Assembly (NCBI GenBank): GCA_963924555.1
Contig: OZ004584.1
Location: forward strand, 805,001-869,000
DNA: 64,000 nucleotides
Reading direction: 5' to 3'
From: Crambe crambe
Lineage: Eukaryota > Porifera > Demospongiae > Poecilosclerida > Crambeidae
In this document: in pieces, positions 44,701 through 51,799 of the stretch
Numbering within the stretch: the first letter of the stretch is position 1
Layout of the letters: every line of letters begins with the position of its first letter
Program-made: the position numbers and the translations under genes
Notes under the pieces: generated by a model
Seen by the model: only the letters and a program-made list of their open reading frames with translations
The model's database searches: none
Told to the model about the DNA's origin: nothing

Positions 44701-45542
44701 CGACATTCCTGGTGGTGTGCTACTCTCAGTGTGCTCAAACGTCACTGTTGCTGCTATCATCAGCCAGGCTATGGGGTCAAGGAGGTTCTACTCACAGTAT
44801 AGTTTCAAAGTACAACGGAGAGTTGGAATCATTTAGTCTTCCTAATATGAAGTACGCAATACCAGCCATTGTTTTTCTGATAGTCATTGTAATCATCCCT
44901 CCTCTTCTTCTGCTAGCTTATCCGCTATGCTATAAAATCTTCTCATGTTTATCCATATCGGAATCCAGAGGAATTACAATTTTGTGTAAGGTAATACCTT
45001 TGGAGAGATTGAAGCCCTTCTTTGACTCTTTTCAAAGCTGCTTCAAAGATGAATACCGTTTCTTCTCCGGTCTCTATTTCATCTACAGGTTGACATTACT
45101 TATAAATATGGCTTTGTATCACTACAGAAATTTTTACCTTGTTGTGGAGCTCCAGCTGATCGGCACTCTCATCATACATTCCATATGCCAACCATATAAG
45201 GAACGGGTGCACAATGTAATAGATATCCTACTCTTGGGCAATCTAGCTTTGATCAATGGCTTAACAATGTATAATTTCTTCACGATAGAATCAGCTTCTG
45301 ATGGTGAATCCATAGTCAGGATCACTGGGTGGATACAAGCAGTTTTGATCTTCTTGCCACTAGTGTGTGGATCTCTCTACTTGATACTAACTCAGCCAGC
45401 AATAAAACGTACCATAAGAAAGATTTTTTTATGCAAGAAAACAGTACGAGAGTCTAATTCTACATTCTTTGATGATGAAATTCCCTCTCGATCATTGTCC
45501 CTAAGTCTTAACATGAATCCACCTTATCACAACTTTCAATAA
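41775..45542 (+). CDS. large beta-helix (Pmp-type repeat) receptor-like protein with multi-TM C terminus, copy 1
   Basis: Intronless ORF, 1255 aa from this Met (1257 from 41769). Copy 2 begins at the equivalent of 41775, so that start is chosen. A signal peptide (LITILFSLGVLHPLG) leads into an Asn-glycosylation-rich ectodomain. It repeats the FxxN...GGxx signature of Pmp-type right-handed beta helices: FIGNFATRAGGGLMI, FIENESSTYGGGAFL, FIGNSAQYGGGSSL, FTNNSASYEGGAIYY. Next is a Cys-rich module (CPPGFIL, CICSAYTPKMYYG, REGVLCGHC, about 695-825). About eight TM helices follow from residue 830 (YGWIFYILSEIIPVTLFFMF, FLIVIVIIPPLLLLAYPLCY, IQAVLIFLPLVCGSLYLIL), then a short cytosolic tail. It is probably a surface receptor or recognition protein; ligand and signalling are unknown. 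An AATAAA overlaps the stop codon. Confidence 0.85.
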   Translation: MRLITILFSLGVLHPLGSLNIETCSISNPPVKNCTCKCNVNESIVLTRLPDVIQNFTKVRFCFIRETLDERLLFSGLKNISLIGYGATIECSSSTNAGFEFHRMENLLLLNFSLVHCSFSSNITKQNIASVYQVSMLFNRSYNINITQVNIAKSRGKGLALYDCNGVITISNGTFKDNGHGIEGGNGVFIDNLYQNNNESCSRRGNKYILTNCSFFNNSAVSSASTLKYRFLHFGRGGGLGIYLSKYACDINILISNCKFIGNFATRAGGGLMISNHGATSNNFVHVCDSKFIENESSTYGGGAFLGYVSNHGRNPVNCSYFFDNCSFIGNSAQYGGGSSLQSFRNTINSSLTHYNCSWIRNSALFGSAMSILPNTLEIYTEGSLPSPVFENCTFDSNTIRKDETYINNSSFKQQSQGIGAIYCSSHNILIKGVIYFLHNEYTGVYLTACRLISSPGSVTTFDSNVGLAGAAIHLLGNSIIYAAVNSTFNFTNNSASYEGGAIYYYSIDKHDYDYSYSCFIQTNETKSVLERNVNFFFSGNRAGVGNHLSEFGHSIYASSLRPCVRQFSEDNKCRESDVFKCIGNFNYSGTNRSFEISTEINAFSIDRKAADQHILSFIPGKLQEMPFRMLDEFQQVENAALRISISAKDNSVTTNFFYTSNNAITLFGYPGENVTVSLTTTDSHVLKLSFESQMQPCPPGFILGNKSDSSSMSFMSCICSAYTPKMYYGIQKCNSSTFTAFRSRGYWVGYSRLQRENESTLLSGFCPSGFCNLKHQSLLPAVASRSLLSSAVCADKREGVLCGHCCTNYSAYYHSTTYRCGPNEKCHYGWIFYILSEIIPVTLFFMFVIFFSLSFTSGLAYGFVFFAQVIEFLQITGGQSIGFPKAVYILNKIHQTLYYVFNLRFFIFKELSYCLIRNASALDMIAFNYVSLIYAFMLVLLLIFIMKNRKIWLLLHRLFKVRIRTTKGTIIHGISTFLVVCYSQCAQTSLLLLSSARLWGQGGSTHSIVSKYNGELESFSLPNMKYAIPAIVFLIVIVIIPPLLLLAYPLCYKIFSCLSISESRGITILCKVIPLERLKPFFDSFQSCFKDEYRFFSGLYFIYRLTLLINMALYHYRNFYLVVELQLIGTLIIHSICQPYKERVHNVIDILLLGNLALINGLTMYNFFTIESASDGESIVRITGWIQAVLIFLPLVCGSLYLILTQPAIKRTIRKIFLCKKTVRESNSTFFDDEIPSRSLSLSLNMNPPYHNFQ

Positions 45543-45750
45543 AAACAAAAATAAAATCCTCTGAAGTTTGAACAATGACAACACATAGCATAGTTATGGA
45601 ATTGTGATTCTATTGTCCCAATAAATTTAGCATTTGTGGTCAATGTAGTGAGACAATATTGATGTGAGGGGCCACCTCTAATATAATTAGCAATAAGATA
45701 TTAAGGTTTTAATAATCACTGTCAAAAGTGTCAAATTATACATGATATCA

Positions 45751-47006
45751 TTAACCAATGTCTACAGATGTTAATGCATAAATATAATCCATACAAGATG
45801 TGTATTTTCTATCAGTGGACATACGATAATTATAATATTGCCCTTCATCTTCATCTACTTGCAAAGACTCTAAGTCTCTCCAGATCTCATTAGCTTGTCG
45901 GTTTACCTTGTCCTCAGGCACAAAGATGCTCAATCTTCCTTCATTAGACGAGCCATTTAATTTCAGAATTCCTTCTGCAACTCTTTTAAATAGGCATTTT
46001 GCTATCTTCTGATTGACGGCAAAAAGAGGGGCCACCCACCATCCGTATTCTTCTTCATTAATAGGCTTTCTAGCCACACAGTAGCCCAAAACACAGCCAT
46101 TCTTGTCCATGGCTACAAAATTGATGCTATTTGGAAGCGAAATGAACTTGGTGAGTAGAGATTTTCGATTTTCTTTACACACTGAGTTATCAAATTCAAC
46201 CACTTTATCTAAAGAAACAGCAGTTATGCTCTGAATGGATGAAGTGGACTCAATTTTGACATCTTTAAAGGTCTCTATGACATCTTTTACTGAGTATACA
46301 AAGAAGATATCTTTCCACAGGGCATGAAAGCCATATTTTTCGTACATTGACCTCAAGTCACTCGTACACCATAAAATCTTGTTACAGTCTTGATCAAGGA
46401 GAGACCACACCAAATCGAAAAGCTTCTTACCATATCCTTTCCCTCTGTATTCAGCATCAGTGATGAAATATCCAATATAATACGTGTTACCTTTCGGATA
46501 TCTCACAGCATTCATATGACAAATCCTCTTCCCGTCAACCTCACCAATGTAGAAACCATTAGGGTCTGCCGAGAAGAGCAGCTCAGGATCATTTCTGCCA
46601 AATACCCAGTCCACTTTTAGAGATAGAGGCTCTATGAAACGGATGTCTTCTGGCGTACGAGCTCTTCGGATTGTGTAGGTGTGTGTGGTCCCACCATTTT
46701 TGATACTGGAAATAAAGATTTAGAGTATGGGTAGAACCCTTCATAGTAGAACCTCCGACACACTTGGGACCACCCTCTATAGTCCCTCTTTTGGAGATTA
46801 TTTTGTATGGGGTATAGTACATCTCTTTCAGAGTGTCTTTTATGCAGAAAGAGAACTTGTGGTTAAAATCATCCGATTAGTAATGATTACACAAAGAAGA
46901 TAATTTTCACTTTTTCGACTTTGAAGGGTAGCTTATCAATAATATTTACTATAATAGGTCCCAAGACTGACCTCAATTCTTTTAGAATGCCACTTGGAGT
47001 AGTCAT
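45751..47006 (-). CDS. GNAT N-acetyltransferase with YitH/HolE-type C-terminal domain, copy 1
   Basis: Two exons: 46972-47006 (MTTPSGILKEL, donor GAG|GTCAGT) and 45751-46705 (acceptor TTTCCAG), 329 aa. The N-terminal GNAT fold shows YYIGYFITDAEYRGKGYGKK with the acetyl-CoA loop RGKGYG, then SMYEKYGFHALWKDIF. The C-terminal half (LGYCVARKPINEEEYGWWVAPLFAVN) resembles the second domain of YitH/HolE-like acetyltransferases. The substrate is unknown. It is convergent with the beta-helix gene, with 208 bp between stops. A MITE lies in its single intron. An upstream start is used because the in-frame GTG at 46614 is internal to a coherent coding exon. Confidence 0.8.
46745..46840. mobile_element. 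MITE fragment, inverted, in GNAT intron
   Basis: GTAGAACCTCCGACACACTTGGGACC then TTTTGGAGATTATTTTGTATGG and CTTTCAGAGTGTC, that is, the family in reverse with an internal deletion. Confidence 0.6.
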
Positions 47007-47190
47007 AATTCGGTTTTCCAGTTATCAGCCACAGTTTATAGCCACAATTTACATAGAGGGTTTATGATCACTATTACTGAACCACATCCTTAACTGGTGT
47101 AAATGTAATGCCTCAATAGCAGGAAGGAAGATCTATATAGTGTGGGATGGATTGGAATGAAGTTATAATAATTACATTAAATTTTAGTCT

Positions 47191-47946
47191 TTACACAGCA
47201 AAAATAATTAACGTCCACTTTAATATGATCAGAGACACAGCACTCAGCAACAGGATGCCACCTCCCCCCACCAAAAGGACAAACGAAAAGAACTTGATTG
47301 TGCTGATGATCATTTCATTTTGGTAGAGAAGGTTTTGAATTGAAGAGCTGACTTCCACAGGATATTCCCACTGCTCAGAAGGGACTTGTCCTTGAGACTG
47401 GCTGTACCATAAGAGGTACCAAAGACGAGTAAAAATTCCCGTGTGAGAGATCCATTTGGAATTTCCTGCAAAGCTACATTAGTGGCGTGGTCGCCAATGC
47501 TTCGAGACTCAGGATTCACCTTCTCTTGCCAAACCCTTTCTAGTATCTGGCGGAATCCTCCAGCATTGTGGACAGACTGAACTCTGATTGTGTTACCATT
47601 AGCATCCACTAGGTTAAAAGGAACTGATATATTCAAGTTTGAAACATCACTCCATTTTTCAGACTGTGCATGTATGACGTATTCATAACAAGTTTGGCTG
47701 CTCCTTCAACCCCAGCCTTCTCTGATTTTAAAGTATCTTCTGACATTTTGGTAGTGCTTTCAACCAGTACATCGGCCGTCTTGTCCGGGATGTTGCTCAA
47801 ATGGTTTCTTAGTTTCTTGAAATCCGAGAATTTGGGGACATGCTGAAGGTAAGCATGCGTATCTCTGAGAGTCGATGAAGCACGTAACCAACTAGAAGGG
47901 ACGATGCCCCCATCAACATGCCAAATGCAGCGTGCTGATGATCCAT
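47191..47946 (-). pseudogene. MUL1-like (GIDE/BAM domain) relic without RING
   Basis: In three frames it reads like mitochondrial E3 ligase MUL1. The start is MDHQHAAFGMLMGASSLLVG (first TM helix). Then ADVLVESTTKMSEDTLKSEK with GVEGAAKL, YEYVIHAQSEKWSDVSNLNI, SVPFNLVDANGNTIRVQS, and after another frame change EYPVEVSSSIQNLLYQNEM with a TM helix FFSFVLLVGGGGILLLSAV, ending at TAA 47191. At least three single-base frame changes are needed and no RING finger follows. It is a decayed or RING-less copy; assembly indels are the alternative. A GCGCATGC motif lies about 100 bp upstream of its ATG. Confidence 0.55.
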
Positions 47947-48042
47947 CTCAGCTGTATCTCTGGTGTGTTATGGTGGTGATGGGTGTGCACTTAATAGAGC
48001 CTGCCAGGTTTAAGGTCAACGCCCACGCAAATATAATTGTGC

Positions 48043-48050
48043 GCGCATGC
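48043..48050. promoter_or_regulatory. NRF-1-like half site upstream of MUL1-like relic
   Basis: GCGCATGC preceded by GC, about 100 bp upstream of the minus-strand ATG at 47946. Confidence 0.3.
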
Positions 48051-48119
48051 ACAATATACAGTTGTTAGTGCTTGTGCATGTACTGAGGCCAGATAAAAAA
48101 ACCGGTTTGTTTCTCACAC

Positions 48120-48122
<3 letters not shown>

Positions 48123-48175
<53 letters not shown>
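48123..48175. repeat. (GA)n microsatellite
   Basis: About 26 GA units. Confidence 0.97.
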
Positions 48176-48176
<1 letters not shown>

Positions 48177-48404
48177 AAGGTGTTTGTTACATCATTTATG
48201 ATTCTAGCTCACAGAAGTTCCACCATATATGGCAACATGTGTCTATGGTGACCATTATTAATTTTTGAATTCCTCCTTCCCTCTTCCCCATTTGTATGAG
48301 CAATTTTTCTCTCCTAATTATCAGAGGACCATTCAGAGGGTGCGTGTGAATGACCCAATAATACCTGGATACACTATTGAAGTTACTCCTGTCCAGGGAT
48401 GCAA

Positions 48405-48537
48405 CACCAATAAAGGACACTCTGAAAGAAACCTCTCAACATACACTCTATACAAAATAACCTCCAAAATAGGACAACCTCTCTACAAAGGACAAAAGGA
48501 TGGGTCCCAAGTGTGTCCATTATTTGGAAGGTTCCGT
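48405..48537. mobile_element. MITE, CAGTGGAACCTCC family
   Basis: AATAAAGGACACTCTGAAAG at the left, internal AACCTCCAAAATAGGACAACC, GTGTCCATTATTTGGAAGGTTCC at the right. Confidence 0.65.
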
Positions 48538-48582
48538 GATGTCCTTCTAACTTTCATCATCACTTGAGGAAGGTACTATCTA

Positions 48583-48755
48583 CAGTGGAGCCTCCAATAA
48601 AGGACCCTACAAGAAAAGGACAATTTCCCAACAAAGGATGCTCTTTTGGGCCCCTTTCCCATATAGTTAGTACATTTTTAACCTCCAAGAAAAGGACCAC
48701 CTCTCTACAAAGGACAAAGTGGCTGATCCCAAAATGTCCTTTACTCAGAGGGTAC
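48583..48755. mobile_element. divergent MITE subtype (CAGTGGAGCCTCC)
   Basis: CAGTGGAGCCTCCAATAAAG at the left. The body has AAGAAAAGGACAATTTCCC and AAGAAAAGGACCACCTC instead of the common blocks, and the right part is TGTCCTTTACTCAGAGGGTAC. A distinct subfamily with the same layout. Confidence 0.6.
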
Positions 48756-48762
48756 ATGATAC

Positions 48763-49338
48763 CTCGTAGCTCTCATCAATGATTCTGGTGATATCCGAAG
48801 CACTAAAGGACACAAAGTTTATGAATTGGGCTTGTGTGGCATGTAATTCCCCCACAAGTCGTGAATAGGTAGGGTTCTACAGTGTAAACAATAAACAAAC
48901 AATTATTATAAATATATTAATTTTAGAACCAGAAATAAACAAACAAACAAACAATTATTACACATATATTAATTTTGGAACCAAAAATATTATTACAAAT
49001 ATTGATTATGGAACCAAATCCAAAATAAAACAAACACAATTATAATTTAGGAACCAAATTCAATAAATTAATTACTTTTTTTATGACTCTTTGTACTTAC
49101 TACATTATATCTACATTTTCAGTCTCAAGAACACGAACTGATCAGATTTCACAGTCTAGGGTCTTGTAAGTTGAACACCCCCAGGGCAAATATGGCACTA
49201 TCAAGTTGGTCAACAGTGCCTGCCTTATTTGGTATAAAGAGGGGTAATCCTGGACGAGACCATCCGTGTACTCGAATCTGTGTGTTTCCCCTTCTATGGG
49301 TTCCATGTGACATTTCCCATCGTTGGGCTTGATGATTG
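48763..49338 (-). pseudogene. integrin beta I-domain (VWA) fragment, two exons
   Basis: Exon A (about 49142-49338, acceptor GTGCTTGCAG) reads IIKPNDGKCHMEPIEG then FEYTDGLVQDYPSLYQI. This matches the integrin beta block VLPNDGQCHLE ... FDYPSVGQL. A one-base frame change then gives VDQLDSAIFALGVFNLQD, the counterpart of NNIQPIFAVT. Exon B (48763-48876, acceptor ACACTGTAG, donor GAG|GTATCA) reads NPTYSRLVGELHATQAQFI then SASDITRIIDESYE, the counterpart of the strand-helix after FAVT in integrin beta. No MIDAS exon upstream and no hybrid or EGF exons downstream were found. A detached piece of a duplicated integrin beta gene is the best reading. Confidence 0.55.
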
Positions 49339-49717
49339 CTGCAAGCACACACACACTAATGCCACGTGTGATTGCCACACCCACAAATTTTGTAATTGCA
49401 TTTCACTAATCCGGACGTACAGTACTGAGCATGCTCAGAGTCTTGGCCTTCAACTCAGTCGTCCAGAAACGGCTAGCTAGCTGAAGCATACCATCTTCAT
49501 CACTCGTGTACAAACAACCTTTTAATTTTTATAGATCCGCCACTGTTTTCCATTAAAAAACGGTGACGATTCGACTGAACAAAGCTGCAAAGAGTTTCAA
49601 GTGGGACAGTGCAGCCTGTCAAATTAGTTTAGCGGAGGAATTTTTGCATCATCTAGAGTCTTTGTGAATCTGCTTAGCAGCTTGCTAGTCAGTGAGACAG
49701 AGAGAGAATCACTTGCT

Positions 49718-50395
49718 ATGTCAGATGAAAAACGCCTCAACTTTAGGGTGTTGAAGAAGGAGTACACGACACTCTGTGATGGCTTCAGGAGTGGAATAAA
49801 GAGTCTCTGTGGAGGCCTGTATGAGAAAGACTTGATTTCTGACGATATTATGCACCTTTGCAGCGATGCTAATGTCCCTGATGATTCTGTTGTGGAGAAA
49901 GTCGTACAGACACTGCAAGATCGAGTCAAGACAGACGAAAAGGCCTTTCCAAAGATACTTTCAGTGTTAAAAAAAACACACAGTATGGTGTATCTTGCGG
50001 AGAGGCTGGAAGAGAGTAAACGGAATCTGATTCAAAGTGACCGAGAGAGAGAAGAAAAGATGAAACAAGAGTGGAAGAAGCAGGAAGAACTGGTTATACC
50101 GGCAAGCAGGCTGAGTTTGCACCAACAGCAGCGACCGACTGATATCCGACCGACTGATATACCAGTTCTCCCAAATATTGTGCACATGCGAGATGCAGGC
50201 ATAACAGTTTCAGGACCAGCCAACTTTGACAGCTCTTCTTTCTTGCCAAAATCTGAAGAACCATCACAAGCCAGTTCTACAGGGTCCAAAGCGCACATGA
50301 TCTTCAGTGAACAGGTGGCTGACTTGAAACTGAAGGATGAGGAAAAATTTAGAGGTTGGTTCTATTACCCACCCACTGACTTAACGTCTCTGTAA
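49718..50395 (+). CDS. CARD-like death-fold protein, intronless, 3' end in a foldback element
   Basis: 225 aa from the ATG at 49718 (or 243 aa from 49664). Residues about 10-105 look like a CARD/DED-type six-helix bundle: FRVLKKEYTTLCDGFRSGIK, LCGGLYEKDLISDDIM, VEKVVQTLQDRVKTDEKAFP, KILSVLKKTHSMVYLAERL. A charged helix (REREEKMKQEWKKQEELV) and a Ser/Pro-rich linker follow. The stop codon TAA (50393-50395) is supplied by the left end of the foldback element 50390-50610, so the native C terminus may have been longer. It could once have been the 5' part of the downstream Roc-COR-ZU5-Death gene. TGAGCATGCTCA (49436-49447) lies 270 bp upstream. Confidence 0.6.
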   Translation: MSDEKRLNFRVLKKEYTTLCDGFRSGIKSLCGGLYEKDLISDDIMHLCSDANVPDDSVVEKVVQTLQDRVKTDEKAFPKILSVLKKTHSMVYLAERLEESKRNLIQSDREREEKMKQEWKKQEELVIPASRLSLHQQQRPTDIRPTDIPVLPNIVHMRDAGITVSGPANFDSSSFLPKSEEPSQASSTGSKAHMIFSEQVADLKLKDEEKFRGWFYYPPTDLTSL

Positions 50396-50610
50396 GGTAA
50401 AGCGGGGCTATTTCGAACGGTGGGGCTATTCCGTAGGGTCAAATATTTTCAAAACTCCTCGAGCTTATGAGCTCTATTTTGAAAGGTATATTCTACTATT
50501 ATGGTAGATTATATCCTCCAACATTGAGCTCAGAAGCCTGAGTAGTTTCAGAAATATTTGAACAATACGGAATTACCCGCCGTTCGAAATAGCCCCGCTT
50601 TACCTTACAG
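50390..50610. mobile_element. 221-bp foldback MITE with perfect 31-bp inverted ends
   Basis: CTGTAAGGTAAAGCGGGGCT continuing to GAACGG at the left is the exact inverse of the right end ending AGCCCCGCTTTACCTTACAG. The inner arms also pair imperfectly (GTGGGGCTATTCCG / CGGAATTACCCGC). No ORF. No clean target-site duplication was seen. Confidence 0.9.
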
Positions 50611-50647
50611 TGGGACCTCTGACATTACTGTAAATCTTCTAGCTATA

Positions 50648-50932
50648 AGGGGAAAAACATTTCCATGAAAAAAATGTAGGGATGACCATTGCTCAAAAAG
50701 TAAGGAAACAAGGATGGGGATGATGGATGGAAATGGGATCAATCTTTGTTCTGTATATCCAGCCAGCAATCCCTTGGGTAGCTTCATATATGTAGAGATT
50801 ATTGGCTGGATATACAGAACAAAGATTGATCCCATTTCCATCCACCATCCCTACCCTTGTTTCCTTACTTTTTTGAGCAATGGTCATCCCTACATTTTTT
50901 CATTTTTATGGAAATGTTTTTTCCCTTACTTG
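50648..50932. repeat. long near-perfect inverted repeat, arms about 130 bp
   Basis: Left arm has AACATTTCCATGAAAAA, ATGTAGGGATGACCATTGC, CAAAAAGTAAGGAAACAAGG, GAAATGGGATCAATCTTTG and TTCTGTATATCCAGCC. The right arm returns each block inverted in reverse order. The loop is about 40 nt (AGCAATCCCTTGGGTAGC...). It would extrude as a cruciform or, if transcribed, give a dsRNA hairpin. Confidence 0.9.
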
Positions 50933-51236
50933 TTCCTGTTTTCCCTCCCTCTCTTTTATGTATAGAGTTCATTCTTCTATGTGTATGCAGGGACAGATGA
51001 AAGAGCTGTACTCATACTCTGAACTCTAGCTCTATCAACTCGGGGATATTAGATCACCAATCCATCCACCAGTAGACCAGGCTGGGTAGACTATATTTCA
51101 AATTCTTCGACCTCCAAGTATAAGATCTCAACACTAACACTTGACTCACTGATAATTGGGCTGCTATGCTATTCAATTGGAGAACTATTCTTAACCCAGT
51201 AATATTATAATTAGATATGAAATACATGCGCATGCG

Positions 51237-51247
51237 TATTATTGAAA
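51237..51247. promoter_or_regulatory. NRF-1-like motif
   Basis: TGCGCATGCGT, upstream of the Roc-COR-ZU5-Death region. The transcription start is not determinable. Confidence 0.35.
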
Positions 51248-51799
51248 AATGGCTTCCAATAATTAAGTTAGTTGAGTACTGTGCTCCATAGTGTCTCCTT
51301 TTTCATCGACTCTTTCGAGGATTGACGAATACAAAAGATCGTAGTTGGTAGAATTTGGGTGGATTTATTCAGAAATCATAGCTGTAGCTTGAGTGGTTCG
51401 AGAGATATGGTTGTCTAAGAAGAAGAAGGATGATAACAATAGAGAAGAAGAAGAATCCAGCGGCTTACCTGCTTGCTGTATTTCTAAAATGTGGTCCTTC
51501 AACTTGGTCTGCACTTTGTAGTAGGCTCTAGTAGGCTGGAAGAAAGAAGTATTTTCACGAATCAAGAAAGCACTGAAGGAAAACCAAGATTGCTTGACTC
51601 GACCTGTGACACCTTCCACTCAAGAGCTGACTCCACATCCATCGGGACACTTACTTCAGCCTGTTTTAATTCCAGGCCTTCCCCCACGCCTGATGAAGAA
51701 GCTACTTCGCACTTAGTCATATCACCTCGAGTGAAATTGCAAGGAATGGATGAAATCCTGTATTTGATGCTCCATCCACCCCAGCCAACCTACCACAAC

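Larger units (their letters stand above)
39944..47000. repeat. segmental duplication, copy 1
   Basis: Paired with 57411-64000 (copy 2 runs off the window). It starts within TATTAATTAAATCTTGCTAC and contains tektin exons 4-7, the beta-helix receptor and the GNAT gene. The right border is not visible because the window ends first. Confidence 0.95.

Noticed and set aside
45751..46614. GNAT gene as recent bacterial transfer
   Set aside because: YitH/HolE-type acetyltransferases are found in animals too. The gene has a spliced intron with a local MITE and base use like its neighbours, so nothing in the window supports transfer.
413..48755. Regularly recurring 30-bp blocks considered as a CRISPR-like array
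   Set aside because: Copies are dispersed over the window, lie in introns in both orientations and have inverted ends with TA flanks. They are MITEs.
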